Below are positions 1-8,178 of a stretch of 60,809 bases of DNA, piece by piece. The stretch spans positions 1 through 60,809 of the forward strand of contig JAQTNV010000018.1 of the NCBI GenBank assembly GCA_028713675.1, given 5' to 3'. Each line of letters opens with the position of its first letter. Position 1 is the first letter of the stretch. A program made the translations under genes and the position numbers. Under the pieces are notes generated by a model. It did no database searches and was not told the origin of the DNA. It was given only the letters and a program-made list of their open reading frames with translations. The DNA is from a bacterium. Its GTDB lineage: Bacteria > Desulfobacterota > JAPLJL01.

Positions 1-1
1 C

Positions 2-1906
2 GCCCGGGACGACCAGGAGCTCAAGCTTTCCGCCCTCCGGAGCCTGAAAAAAATCAACACCCCCGCCGGGCAGGATTACCTGCTGGAGCTCCTGTCCGGC
101 CGTGATCCCCGGGCGGCCGGCTTCGCCATGGAACTGGCCCTTTCCACGGGTTCCCCCCGCCTGCTTCGCCGCCTGGCCGGGCTTTCCGGCGCGGAAGACC
201 CCCGGACCCGGGCCGGGGCGGTCCGGGCCGCGGTCCGTCTCGGAGACCAGGGCCTTCTCCCCGGGCTGAAGGATTTCCTGGCCGATGAAAGCCCCGAGGT
301 CAGGAGGGAGGCCGCCCGGGCGTACCTGGCTTTCCGCCCCGCGGAAACCGGGGAGGCATGTTCGGACCGTCTGAAAGCCGAAAAAGAACCCCGGGTCCGG
401 GCCCTGCTCTGGCAGGGATTGATTTCGAGCAGTGGCCGGGCGCATTCGGGGAATGCGCCGGGAAAGCCCGATTGGGAATCGGGCCCGACACCGGAAAAAC
501 CATTTTCCCCGCCGATCCCGGACGAGCTGAAAGACGAAATCAAGCGGATGATCCGCTCCGACGATGACGAGGAAAGGCTGGCCGCCCTGGATCTCCTGGA
601 ATGGATCGGGATCCCCGGCTTCGAGCAGGAGGTCCTGGAATTCCTGCTCCAGTCCACGAATGTCACCAAGGTCTGCTCGATTCTGCGGAAGGGCGGCCCT
701 GCCCTCGTACCTCAGGTGTTGCTCTGGCTGGAAGAGGGCCTGCCCGGGCGGGTCCAGGGAATCTTCTACCGTTTCCTGGGCGAGCTCGGGGACGAAAAAG
801 TCCTCCGGGTTCTCCGGATCTCCCTCTTCGAAGCATCCGGGGTTTCCCGGCTGGAACTGATCGAGGCCCTGAAGCGCTGGCGGACCCGGGCCGGGAAAAA
901 TCCCCTCTCCCCGGAGGAGATCCAGACCCTGCTCTCCGATTCGATCCAGAGGCACAACGAGTCCCTCCGCAAGTTCATCTGCTTTGACCGGGGCCTTCCG
1001 CCCGGGATCTCCTTTTCGCTTATCTCTTTATGGAAGACCCAGATCAGCCTCGAAGTCGAGACGATCCTGGCCCTGATCGGCCTGCTGATCGAGGAACAGC
1101 TGGCCCAGAAAATCAAGAATTCCCTTTCCGGCGGTTCGGAAGCGGAGCGGCAGAGCGCCCTCGAGGCCCTGGAGGAGGTCCTTCCTCATTCCCTCCGGGG
1201 CGCGGTCATGCGGATCCTCGATCCCCGCCCCGAGCCCCCAGCCCCGGGTTCCGGTTCCGGGGAGGAGGGTAAGGCCTGCCGGGAGGAACTGGCCGCCCTG
1301 ATCGAAAAGGGCGATCGCTTCGAGCGGGCCTTCGCCATCCTGGCCGCTCCCTCCTTTCCGGATTCTTACTCCGGGAAGTGGAAAGCTGAAATTCAGAAAC
1401 TGGCCTCCGACCCCGAACCGCGGGTGCGGGAGGCGGTGGAAATATTAAATCGCTCCGGGAAAACCAGGGAGGAAACCAAGATGCTGACGGCGCTGGAAAA
1501 AATCATGTTTCTCCAGGGGGTGGGAATTTTTCAACACCTGGCGATGGAGGACCTCGAGTTTCTCGCGGACATCGCCCGTGATGTCCGGGTGAAAAAGGGA
1601 GAGGTCCTTTTTCATCAAAACGATCCCGGCGACTCCCTTTTCCTGATCGTCTCGGGCAGCGTGGCGGTCCTCCGGGAGGAGGAAGGAAAGCAGAAGCAGA
1701 TCGCCCTCCTCTCCGAAAGGGAGTGCGTGGGGGAGATGGCCATCCTGGCCGCCGAAACCCGGACCGCCACGGTGGAAACCCGGGAGAATTCCGATTTCCT
1801 GATCATCCGCGGGGTGGATTTCCGCGATCTGATCCGGATGAACCCCGGGATCGTTTACCCGATCTTCAGATTGCTGGTGGGCCGTCTGAGGGTGGCGAAC
1901 AAATGA
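2..1906 (+). CDS. HEAT-repeat protein with C-terminal cyclic-nucleotide-binding domain (5' truncated)
   Basis: The frame is open and coding-like from base 2, with no stop before the ATG at 128, so the true start lies upstream of the window. The first ~450 codons form leucine- and alanine-rich helical pairs of HEAT/armadillo type. The last ~140 residues are a cyclic-nucleotide-binding (Crp/PKA-type) domain; near residue 535, counted from the ATG at 128, the phosphate-binding cassette GEMAILAAETRTATV keeps the Glu, Arg and Thr used for cyclic-nucleotide contact in this family. No output domain follows, so the ligand probably controls a protein-protein scaffold rather than DNA binding; that is inference. 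No signal peptide can be judged because the N-terminus is missing. A heptamer tract begins three bases after the stop. Domain calls are firm; the biological role is unknown. Confidence 0.88.
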   Translation, partial: ARDDQELKLSALRSLKKINTPAGQDYLLELLSGRDPRAAGFAMELALSTGSPRLLRRLAGLSGAEDPRTRAGAVRAAVRLGDQGLLPGLKDFLADESPEVRREAARAYLAFRPAETGEACSDRLKAEKEPRVRALLWQGLISSSGRAHSGNAPGKPDWESGPTPEKPFSPPIPDELKDEIKRMIRSDDDEERLAALDLLEWIGIPGFEQEVLEFLLQSTNVTKVCSILRKGGPALVPQVLLWLEEGLPGRVQGIFYRFLGELGDEKVLRVLRISLFEASGVSRLELIEALKRWRTRAGKNPLSPEEIQTLLSDSIQRHNESLRKFICFDRGLPPGISFSLISLWKTQISLEVETILALIGLLIEEQLAQKIKNSLSGGSEAERQSALEALEEVLPHSLRGAVMRILDPRPEPPAPGSGSGEEGKACREELAALIEKGDRFERAFAILAAPSFPDSYSGKWKAEIQKLASDPEPRVREAVEILNRSGKTREETKMLTALEKIMFLQGVGIFQHLAMEDLEFLADIARDVRVKKGEVLFHQNDPGDSLFLIVSGSVAVLREEEGKQKQIALLSERECVGEMAILAAETRTATVETRENSDFLIIRGVDFRDLIRMNPGIVYPIFRLLVGRLRVANK

Positions 1907-1908
1907 AT

Positions 1909-1980
1909 GTAGCAAGTAGCAGGTAACAGGTAACAGGTAAAAAATCATAAGAACAGGTTGCAGGTAGCAGATAACCGGTT
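1909..1980. repeat. Degenerate heptanucleotide array (GTARCAG type)
   Basis: Units GTAGCAA, GTAGCAG, GTAACAG, GTAACAG and GTAAAAA follow in strict 7-base phase from 1909, then a decayed CAGGTTG, CAGGTAG, CAGATAA series runs to about 1980. It lies directly after a stop codon and before the kelch-gene terminator. Confidence 0.8.
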
Positions 1981-1995
1981 ACCAACAAAAATGTG

Positions 1996-2026
1996 AAGAA
2001 ATAAAAGAGGGCGCCGAAGCGCCCTC
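1996..2026 (-). terminator. Intrinsic terminator with C(UUCG)G loop, kelch gene 1
   Basis: Read on the minus strand, an 8-bp GC-rich stem (GAGGGCGC/GCGCCCTC, 2007-2026) closes a UUCG tetraloop and is followed by TTTTATTTCTT. It lies downstream of the minus-strand gene ending at 2108. The same hairpin recurs after the next two minus-strand genes. Confidence 0.85.
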
Positions 2027-2043
2027 CCGTATTTTTAATGCCA

Positions 2044-2067
2044 CGCAACCTGAAGGTTGCGGCTACC
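2044..2067 (-). repeat. REP-like hairpin with GTAG foot
   Basis: The stem CGCAACCT/AGGTTGCG has a 2-base loop and is followed by GCTAC, so the minus strand reads GTAGC then the palindrome. A second copy lies at 5625-5647. Confidence 0.65.
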
Positions 2068-2107
2068 TTTTATTTCTTAAGTATTTATCTTAACACCTGC
2101 TTACTTA

Positions 2108-2593
2108 TCATGGTGTATATATTCCGCCGGTATTGAGAAGGCCATCTCCATATCCTCCCCAGACAATCATTTTTGTACCGGCCCAAACCGCGGTATGGTA
2201 CTCCCTTCCGGAAGGCACATTCGCACCGGTACTGGTGGGAGTCCAGGAATCAGTCACCGGATTATACCTCCCCCCGGTATCAGTAACCCCGCCAACGTCT
2301 TCACCACCCCACACAATCATCTCTGAATCGGTCCAGACCGCGGTATGGTACTCCCTTCCGGAAGGCACGTTCGCACCGGTACTGGTGGGTGTCCAGGTAT
2401 CATGAGAGATAGTGTCGGCAGGCGGAGAAGTAGTGTCTCTTTTATTACCAAAACAACTAAAAATCGGCTGATCCAAGGCCTGAGTCTCGATGGCCGACGA
2501 GGCCGCGAAACCGAGACGGCCGGAGGGATCGATGGTAATGGAAAATCCCACCAGGATGAAGAGAATAACCAGGAAAGTTATTATTTTTTTCAT
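2108..2593 (-). CDS. Short secreted kelch-repeat protein (two repeats)
   Basis: A Sec signal peptide (MKKIITFLVILFILVGFS) is followed by a ~40-residue linker and only two kelch-type repeats carrying the core HTAVW...MIVWGG and a following GGRYNP turn. A propeller normally needs six or seven blades, so two repeats cannot close alone; the protein is a shortened relative of the large kelch gene at 2890-5400 or must assemble with other blades. The start is taken at the Met before the signal peptide; the longer frame from 2641 uses GTG and adds 16 residues that do not resemble a leader. The first ~45 residues and the upstream DNA are nearly identical to those of the larger gene, showing recent duplication. 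The role is unknown; secretion and adhesion or binding are inference. Confidence 0.75.
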   Translation of the reverse strand: MKKIITFLVILFILVGFSITIDPSGRLGFAASSAIETQALDQPIFSCFGNKRDTTSPPADTISHDTWTPTSTGANVPSGREYHTAVWTDSEMIVWGGEDVGGVTDTGGRYNPVTDSWTPTSTGANVPSGREYHTAVWAGTKMIVWGGYGDGLLNTGGIYTP

Positions 2594-2676
2594 TTCCAGC
2601 TCTTTCGTCTGGCCCTTTATAAGAACAAGGCCAATCCGCACTGATAGTTTTTCTGAAAATTAAATACGGTTGTACT

Positions 2677-2705
2677 ATTGTCTAACGACTATATCGGGAA
2701 GTCAA
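2677..2705 (-). promoter_or_regulatory. Sigma70-like promoter, kelch gene 1
   Basis: On the minus strand TTGACT (2700-2705) is followed after 17 bases by GACAAT (2677-2682), about 85 bases before the start codon. The identical arrangement precedes kelch gene 2. Confidence 0.6.
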
Positions 2706-2768
2706 ACAAAAAAAGCTGGAATAAATCAGGTTGCAGGTAGCAGATAACCGGTTACCAACAAAAATGTG

Positions 2769-2799
2769 AAGAAATAAAAGAGGGCGCCGAAGCGCCCTC
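2769..2799 (-). terminator. Intrinsic terminator with C(UUCG)G loop, kelch gene 2
   Basis: The same 8-bp stem and UUCG loop as at 2007-2026 (here 2780-2799), followed on the minus strand by a TTTTATTTC tract. It lies about 90 bases after the stop of the large kelch gene. Confidence 0.85.
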
Positions 2800-2819
2800 A
2801 TTTATTTCCAATAGAATGC

Positions 2820-2872
2820 AAGTTTCCCTCGGCCATAATACCTCGGGATCTGATCGAAAAGCCTGCGGCTAC
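2820..2872 (+). repeat. Dispersed element with inserted loop (diverged copy)
   Basis: A diverged copy of the unit also seen at 39446, 42980, 47707 (inverted) and 50970. It retains the core CTCGGGATCTGATCGAAAAG and the tail GCCTGCGGCTAC. Confidence 0.65.
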
Positions 2873-2889
2873 AATTTCACCAGCGCTGC

Positions 2890-5400
2890 TTACGGGAAAT
2901 AAATCGCCCCGTCATTGAAAGACGAAGTGCCGTCGTTTCCGCTCCAGACCAGCATCCCGGTCCCGGTCCAAATAGAGTTGTGAAATCCTCTCGGGGAAGG
3001 CGCATCGGTGGTAGAGATAACCTGCCACGAGTTCGAAACCGGGTCGTATCTTCCCCCCGACCTCACGTATGCGTACCCATACCCCCCGAAAATGATCATT
3101 TCCGTTCCCGTCCAAACCGCCGTTTGTCCATACCTTCCCGAGGGAACTCCGGTGGTAGCGGATACATTCTGCCAGCTGTTGGTAAAGGGATTGTAGCGCC
3201 CGCCGGAATTCAACGGATTGATGCCGTCGTATCCCCCCCAAACAATCATTTCCGAACCGGTCCAAACCGCCGAGGGGAATCTGCTCGCCGCCGGCGCCCC
3301 CGTGGTGGAAATAGTCGTCCAGGTATTCCCAGAGGGATAATATCTGCCCCCGGTACTGTAGTATGTGGACCCGTTCCACCCCGTCCAGATAATCATGCTT
3401 GAGCCGTTCCAGACCGCGACCTGTCCGGCCCGGGCGGATGGAGACCCCGTGGTGGAAGTAACCGTCCAGGAATTCGGTTCGGGGTAATACCTGCCTCCGG
3501 TGTTAAGATATGAGCCGTTATACCCTCCCCAGACAATCATGTTCGTGCCCGTCCAAACCGCGGTGTGGGTATTCCTGGCCGTTGGAGCCCCCGCAGGGTT
3601 CACTGCCACCCAGGTATCGGCGGAAGGGTTATACTTTCCGCCGGTCTGAAGGTATGCACCACCGTCATATCCACCCCAGACGATCATTTCCGAACCGGTC
3701 CAGACCGCCGTGTGCTGGTACCGTCTGGTAGGCGCGTTGGTAAGGGAAGTCGCCGACCATGCATCGGTAGAAGGATTGTATTTTCCGCCGGTCTGAAGGT
3801 AAGCGCCACCGTCATGCCCCCCCCAGACAATCATTTCCGAACCCGTCCAGACGGCGGTGTGGTTAACCCTTTCCGCTGGAGTGCCGATGGTGGACATGGC
3901 GGTCCAGGTATTTGACACCGGATCATATCTCCGCCCGGTTTTCAGGTAATTCGCGGCATTGAATCCGCCCCAGACGATCATCTCCGAACCCGTCCAGACG
4001 GCGGTGTGATATGCGCGTTCCGATGAAGACCCATTGATATCGGTGGCCTGCCAAGTATTGGAGACCGGATTATATTTCCCGCCGGAATTCAAAAAGGTAC
4101 GACCATACCCCCCGAAAATGATCATTTCCGTTCCCGTCCAAACCGCCGTTAGCGCATACCTTTCCGAGGGAACTCCGGTGGTAGCGGATACATTCTGCCA
4201 GCTGTTGGTAAAGGGATTGTAGCGCCCACCGGAATTCAACGGATTGATGCCGTCGTATCCCCCCCAAACAATCATTTCCGAACCGGTCCAGACCGCCGAG
4301 GGGAATCTGCTCGCCGCCGGCGCCCCCGTGGTGGAAATAGTCGTCCAGGTATTCCCAGAGGGATAATATCTGCCCCCGGTACTGTAGTATGTGGACCCGT
4401 TCCACCCCGTCCAGATAATCATGCTGGAGCCGTTCCAGACCGCGACCTGTCCGGTCCGGGCGGAAGGGGCACCCGTGGTGGAGGTAACCGTCCAGGAATT
4501 CGGCCCGGGGTAATACTTGGCCCCGGTATTGAGGTATGAGCCGTTATATCCTCCCCAGACAATCATGTTCGAGCCGGTCCAGACCGCCGTGTGTTCTCTC
4601 CGAACCGCAGGCGCCCCCACGGTGTTGACCGCCGTCCAGGTATCGGCTGAAGGGTCATACTTTCCGCCGGTCTGAAGGTATGCGCTGCCGTCATATCCAC
4701 CCCAGACGATCATTTCCGAACCGGACCAGACCGCCGAATGTAGAAATCGACCGGATGGTACGTTGGCGGATGAAGTCGCCAACCAGGTATCGGTGGAGGG
4801 ATTATACCTCCCTCCGGTTTGGAGATAGGCACTACCGTCGGAACCGCCCCAGACGATCATCTCCGTCCCGGTCCAGACTGCCGTGGCCATGCTTCTTGCC
4901 GAAGGGGCGTTCACGATTATATTGGGCGGGACTTGCCAATAACCCGTCTTGATTTCCCAGACATAGGAAGCCGGGACAGAATCGACATTTCCCCTCACAT
5001 CCCAAGCCCTCACCAGGAATTCATGTTGACCGGAAGAAAGCCCGGAATAGGTCATCGGAGAGGAACAAGTCGAATATCCTCCCCCGTCCAGCTGGCATTC
5101 AAAGGTACAACCTGTCCCCAGCAGACCATCGCACTGGAAAGAAAAAGTCGAGGTGGTGGAAGGGTCCGGATCCAGGGGTTTCTGGGTAATCCAGGTTTCC
5201 GGGGGCCAATTCTGAAAATAGGAGGGGTTATTATTGTTTTGAGTCGGGGTCCGACCCTGGCAGGAAAGGACCGACTCGTCCAGATCGTCAGGTCCGACTA
5301 GGGAAGAAGCCGCAAATCCGAGACGGCCGGAGGGATCGATGGTAATGGAAAATCCCACCAGGATGAAGAGAATAACCAGGAAAGTTATTACTTTTTTCAT
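2890..5400 (-). CDS. Large secreted protein with Ig-like domain and 14 kelch repeats
   Basis: After a Sec signal peptide comes a ~110-residue Ig-like domain of the type seen in bacterial surface proteins, with the motif CTFECQLDGGGYSTCSSP and two probable disulfides. Then follow 14 kelch-like repeats of 48-50 residues, each with a core like HTAVWTGSEMIVWGGYDG and a following GGRYNP turn. Repeats 2-7 and 9-14 correspond pairwise, and the DNA repeats at a distance of 1026 bases (342 codons), which equals seven blades. The simplest reading is two tandem seven-bladed beta-propellers. The start is chosen at MKKVITFLV, shortly downstream of a weak purine-rich site. No membrane anchor or sorting signal is visible, so it is probably periplasmic or released. 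Ligand and role are unknown. Confidence 0.85.
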   Translation of the reverse strand: MKKVITFLVILFILVGFSITIDPSGRLGFAASSLVGPDDLDESVLSCQGRTPTQNNNNPSYFQNWPPETWITQKPLDPDPSTTSTFSFQCDGLLGTGCTFECQLDGGGYSTCSSPMTYSGLSSGQHEFLVRAWDVRGNVDSVPASYVWEIKTGYWQVPPNIIVNAPSARSMATAVWTGTEMIVWGGSDGSAYLQTGGRYNPSTDTWLATSSANVPSGRFLHSAVWSGSEMIVWGGYDGSAYLQTGGKYDPSADTWTAVNTVGAPAVRREHTAVWTGSNMIVWGGYNGSYLNTGAKYYPGPNSWTVTSTTGAPSARTGQVAVWNGSSMIIWTGWNGSTYYSTGGRYYPSGNTWTTISTTGAPAASRFPSAVWTGSEMIVWGGYDGINPLNSGGRYNPFTNSWQNVSATTGVPSERYALTAVWTGTEMIIFGGYGRTFLNSGGKYNPVSNTWQATDINGSSSERAYHTAVWTGSEMIVWGGFNAANYLKTGRRYDPVSNTWTAMSTIGTPAERVNHTAVWTGSEMIVWGGHDGGAYLQTGGKYNPSTDAWSATSLTNAPTRRYQHTAVWTGSEMIVWGGYDGGAYLQTGGKYNPSADTWVAVNPAGAPTARNTHTAVWTGTNMIVWGGYNGSYLNTGGRYYPEPNSWTVTSTTGSPSARAGQVAVWNGSSMIIWTGWNGSTYYSTGGRYYPSGNTWTTISTTGAPAASRFPSAVWTGSEMIVWGGYDGINPLNSGGRYNPFTNSWQNVSATTGVPSGRYGQTAVWTGTEMIIFGGYGYAYVRSGGRYDPVSNSWQVISTTDAPSPRGFHNSIWTGTGMLVWSGNDGTSSFNDGAIYFP
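3079..3440 (-). repeat. Near-identical internal repeat of the kelch gene (copy A)
   Basis: This stretch matches 4105-4466 at an offset of exactly 1026 bases with very few differences; similarity continues more weakly on both sides over about one propeller length. Confidence 0.85.
4105..4466 (-). repeat. Near-identical internal repeat of the kelch gene (copy B)
   Basis: Partner of 3079-3440. The sharply higher identity here than in the flanking blades suggests later gene conversion on top of an older duplication. Confidence 0.85.
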
Positions 5401-5483
5401 TTCCCGCTCTTTCGTTTGGGCCTTTATAAGAACAAGGCCAATCCGCACTGATAGTTATTCTGAAAATTAAATACGATTGTACT

Positions 5484-5512
5484 ATTGTCTAACGACTATA
5501 TCGGGAAGTCAA
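5484..5512 (-). promoter_or_regulatory. Sigma70-like promoter, kelch gene 2
   Basis: On the minus strand TTGACT (5507-5512), 17 bases, GACAAT (5484-5489). It is identical to the promoter of kelch gene 1. Confidence 0.6.
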
Positions 5513-5576
5513 ACAAAAAAAGCTGGAATAAATCAGGTTACAGGTAGCAGATAACCGGTAACCAAACAAAAATGTG

Positions 5577-5607
5577 AAGAAAATAAAGAGGGCGCCGAAG
5601 CGCCCTC
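5577..5607 (-). terminator. Intrinsic terminator with C(UUCG)G loop, HEAT gene
   Basis: Third copy of the UUCG hairpin (5588-5607) with a TTTATTTTC tract on the minus strand. It ends the unrelated gene 5698-7071. Confidence 0.85.
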
Positions 5608-5624
5608 CCGTATTTCCAATGAAA

Positions 5625-5647
5625 CGCAACCTAAAGGTTGCGGCTAC
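5625..5647 (-). repeat. REP-like hairpin with GTAG foot
   Basis: Stem CGCAACCT/AGGTTGCG with an AA loop and the tail CGGCTAC; second copy of the element at 2044. Confidence 0.65.
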
Positions 5648-5697
5648 TATCTTTTATTCTTGCCTTTCACCTTTGAGCTTTGAGCTTTCACCTTTTT

Positions 5698-7071
5698 TTA
5701 CTGTCCCGGCTGGACCAGGGAAAAGAAAGCCACGGTTTTTTTGCCTTTCGCTTCGGTAACTTTGAGATTGATCCCGCGGCTTCCGTATTTGTAGGTAAAC
5801 TGTGTGAATTGCGCCCCGAAAACATTCACCTCTTCCTGCTCCACCTCGCTCTCGGCCCCGAGCAGGCTTTTCCGGTACTGTTCGTCCTGGGCAATCCTGT
5901 CACTCAGGAGCTCGCGGTTGGCCGCGGGCAGGCTGGCGGCAAAATCGGCGGAGATGGCGATCTCAGTCACTTTCTGGTTGGACCCGTAGCTGATTTTCAT
6001 GCCCGGGTAATCCAGGGTCTGTTTCTTGGCGTTCTGGTACCGCGGGGCCCCCAGAACCCTGGTCACCTTGGAGAGTTCATCCCCCAGGCGGATGCCTTTG
6101 ACCGAGAAATCAAGACTGGTGAGCTGGAAATTCCCGGGAAGGTCGCCCTGGACCAAGTCGATGATTTTCCCGGGCGCGGGACGGGCGGCCGGGACCGCGT
6201 CGAGCTTGGCGGCCGGCAGTTTGGCCATCTGGGTTTTCCCCGGGGCCGGAGCCTGGGCCACGGCCGGAACCCCCATGGTGATCAAGGCCTCCTTGGCCAC
6301 CTCCCGGACCACCTGCTCGGGATCGGAAAGCAGTACCTGCAAGGGGCCGATGGCCAGGCGGTCCCCGGTCTGTCCCAGGGACTGCGCGGTGTACATCCGG
6401 ACAATCTTGTTGGCGTCCGCCAGCGCCTTGATCAGGTAAGGCACGGTCTTCCCGGACCCGACCAGCTTGGAGAGCTCTCCCAGGCACTCCGCGGCCACCG
6501 CCCGGACCCGGTACTCGGGATCCTTCAGGTGCTCGGTCAGTTCATAAAGCGAATCCGGTCCCTTCAGGGCCAGATAGGAACGCAGGGCCTCGGTCCGGAC
6601 ATATTGGTCGGAATCGGCCAGGAGCGGCTCCAGGGCCTGGGCCTTGTCCTTGGCGTTCAAGGCCCGGAGGGAAATAGCCGCGAACATCCGCACGTTCTGG
6701 TTTTTATCGCCGGCGGCCTTGATCACTTGGGGCAGGGCCCGCAGATCGCCCCGCCGGCCGAGGGCCTGGATGGCCGTGGCCCGGTTCACCGGGTTGGTCC
6801 CGTTGGCGAATTCCAGCAACCGGTCGTAGGCCGTTTCGCCCTCGGTCTCGCCCAGGGCCGCGATGTATTCAATCGTCTGGTTCTGGGATTGGAACTCCGC
6901 ACCTTCGGGTCCCAGCGGATTCGCCAGTCCCTCCACCCCTTCCCCCTCAACTTCGCCGGCCGGCTCCGCCAGGCCCCCCGCTTCTTCCTCTTCGTCGGCG
7001 AGAACCGGGCCCGCGGCAAAAGCCAGTCCGATCAACAGGGCCAAAATTGAAGTTTTGATTATGTCTTTCAT
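5698..7071 (-). CDS. Secreted HEAT-repeat protein
   Basis: The ATG at 7071 has GAGG six bases upstream; the TTG two codons earlier overlaps that site and is less likely. A signal peptide ending PVLA-D is followed by an acidic, alanine-rich linker and roughly six HEAT-type helical pairs (about residues 60-260, for example AIQALGRRGDLRALPQVIKA). The last ~130 residues form a separate domain beginning VKGIRLGDELSKVTRVLGAP, a pattern seen in small periplasmic domains that start with a GxxxxxVxxxLGxP turn. No enzyme motif is visible. It probably works as a periplasmic scaffold; that is inference. It shares the UUCG terminator with the kelch genes downstream. Confidence 0.75.
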   Translation of the reverse strand: MKDIIKTSILALLIGLAFAAGPVLADEEEEAGGLAEPAGEVEGEGVEGLANPLGPEGAEFQSQNQTIEYIAALGETEGETAYDRLLEFANGTNPVNRATAIQALGRRGDLRALPQVIKAAGDKNQNVRMFAAISLRALNAKDKAQALEPLLADSDQYVRTEALRSYLALKGPDSLYELTEHLKDPEYRVRAVAAECLGELSKLVGSGKTVPYLIKALADANKIVRMYTAQSLGQTGDRLAIGPLQVLLSDPEQVVREVAKEALITMGVPAVAQAPAPGKTQMAKLPAAKLDAVPAARPAPGKIIDLVQGDLPGNFQLTSLDFSVKGIRLGDELSKVTRVLGAPRYQNAKKQTLDYPGMKISYGSNQKVTEIAISADFAASLPAANRELLSDRIAQDEQYRKSLLGAESEVEQEEVNVFGAQFTQFTYKYGSRGINLKVTEAKGKKTVAFFSLVQPGQ

Positions 7072-7218
7072 GGGCAACCTCGCTAAAATATTTTGCTGCT
7101 TACTGTTTAGTGCCTATTTATCCTGAGCTCCGTCGAAGGACTGCCTACTGGCCACTGTTTTTTTTCTGACCTTTGACCTTTGAGCTTCCAGCTTTCAACT
7201 GCTTACTGCCTACTTGAT

Positions 7219-8040
7219 TTAGATCCCGGCTCCGGGAAGGACCTCGATCCTGAAGCCCGGCTCCAGGTGGAAATATTTCTTGTATATTTTCTCGTAAGTT
7301 CCATCCAGCTCCATCTGCATCAGGGCCAGGTTGACGGCCTCCCGCCACTTGGAGTCATTCTCGCGGACACCGATGCCGTAGGGCTCGACGGTAAAAGCCG
7401 GGCCGGCCACCTCGAGATCGGGATTGTCCGCCGCGGCCGCCACGCAGTAGCTCCGGTCGGTGGTCAGGGCGTCCACCATCCCGCGTTCCAGGGCTTTCAG
7501 CGCCGCCGGGTATTCATCATAAAGCAGGAGCTTGGCCTGGGGGACAAAGGAGACCAGTTTGAGCGAGCTGGTCGCCCCCCGAACCGCGGCTACCGTCTTC
7601 CCGGCCAGGTCCTTGAGCCCCTTGATCTTCTCCCCCTTGCGGACCAGGAGGGACTGCCCGTCCTGGAAATAGGTGGTGGAGAAATCGATCTGGGCCTCCC
7701 GGGTGATGTTGTGGGTCATGCTGGCGATGACCAGATCCACCTTGCCCGCGAGCAGGTCGGGAATCCGGGATTCCGAGGTCACTTTGACCAGTTCGACCGG
7801 AACGCCGATTTTCTTCCCGAGATACTGGGCCATTTCTACGTCGAAACCCTCGTTTTCCCCCTTCTCGTTCAGATAGCCGAAGGGCTTGAAGTCGAACTTG
7901 ACCCCGGCCAGGAGCTTGCCCCGGGCCTTGACCTTGTCCAGGGTGCCTTTCGCCGGCGCCCCGGCCTTCTGGCAGGAAAACATCGCTACCCCCGCCAGCA
8001 CCAGGACAGAAACCATGACGCGGTAAATGTTAGCTTTCAT
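7219..8040 (-). CDS. Amino-acid-type ABC transporter substrate-binding protein (SBP family 3)
   Basis: The product matches the family 3 extracellular solute-binding fold: KARGKLLAGVKFDFKPFGYL at the start of the mature part, ENEGFDVEMAQYLGKKIGVP, and the second-lobe GKTVAAVRGATSS. The N-terminus is hydrophobic and ends in MFSCQKAG, a non-canonical but plausible lipobox. The ATG at 8040 has a GGAGG site eight bases upstream, whereas the ATG at 8055 overlaps that site, so the shorter start is preferred. In a complete system it delivers a polar amino acid or similar ligand to an inner-membrane permease and ATPase; neither is nearby, so it is an orphan here. Ligand specificity cannot be read from the sequence. 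Confidence 0.88.
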   Translation of the reverse strand: MKANIYRVMVSVLVLAGVAMFSCQKAGAPAKGTLDKVKARGKLLAGVKFDFKPFGYLNEKGENEGFDVEMAQYLGKKIGVPVELVKVTSESRIPDLLAGKVDLVIASMTHNITREAQIDFSTTYFQDGQSLLVRKGEKIKGLKDLAGKTVAAVRGATSSLKLVSFVPQAKLLLYDEYPAALKALERGMVDALTTDRSYCVAAAADNPDLEVAGPAFTVEPYGIGVRENDSKWREAVNLALMQMELDGTYEKIYKKYFHLEPGFRIEVLPGAGI

Positions 8041-8178
8041 AAGTTCCGCCTCCATTTTTCAATATATTTGGTTGGGCCTATGATACCTGTAAGCAATTCC
8101 GGTGGCAAGGAAAAAAACACCTGCCTCCAGAATCTCTTCCGGAGCGGAAAAACCGCCCCGGATCCATTTCATTGACGC

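Larger units (their letters stand above)
2511..2799 (-). repeat. Duplicated cassette: signal-peptide coding region, promoter and upstream terminator (copy A)
   Basis: About 290 bases here match 5318-5607 almost base for base at an offset of 2807-2808. The unit spans the signal-peptide codons, the 5' leader and promoter, a heptamer tract and the UUCG terminator of the gene upstream. Only scattered substitutions and tiny indels separate the copies. Confidence 0.9.
5318..5607 (-). repeat. Duplicated cassette (copy B)
   Basis: Partner of 2511-2799: signal-peptide codons, leader, promoter, heptamer tract and UUCG terminator in the same order. Confidence 0.9.

Noticed and set aside
5680..7050. 456-codon plus-strand frame opposite the HEAT gene
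   Set aside because: It is an antisense shadow; the minus strand has a ribosome-binding site, signal peptide and helical repeats.
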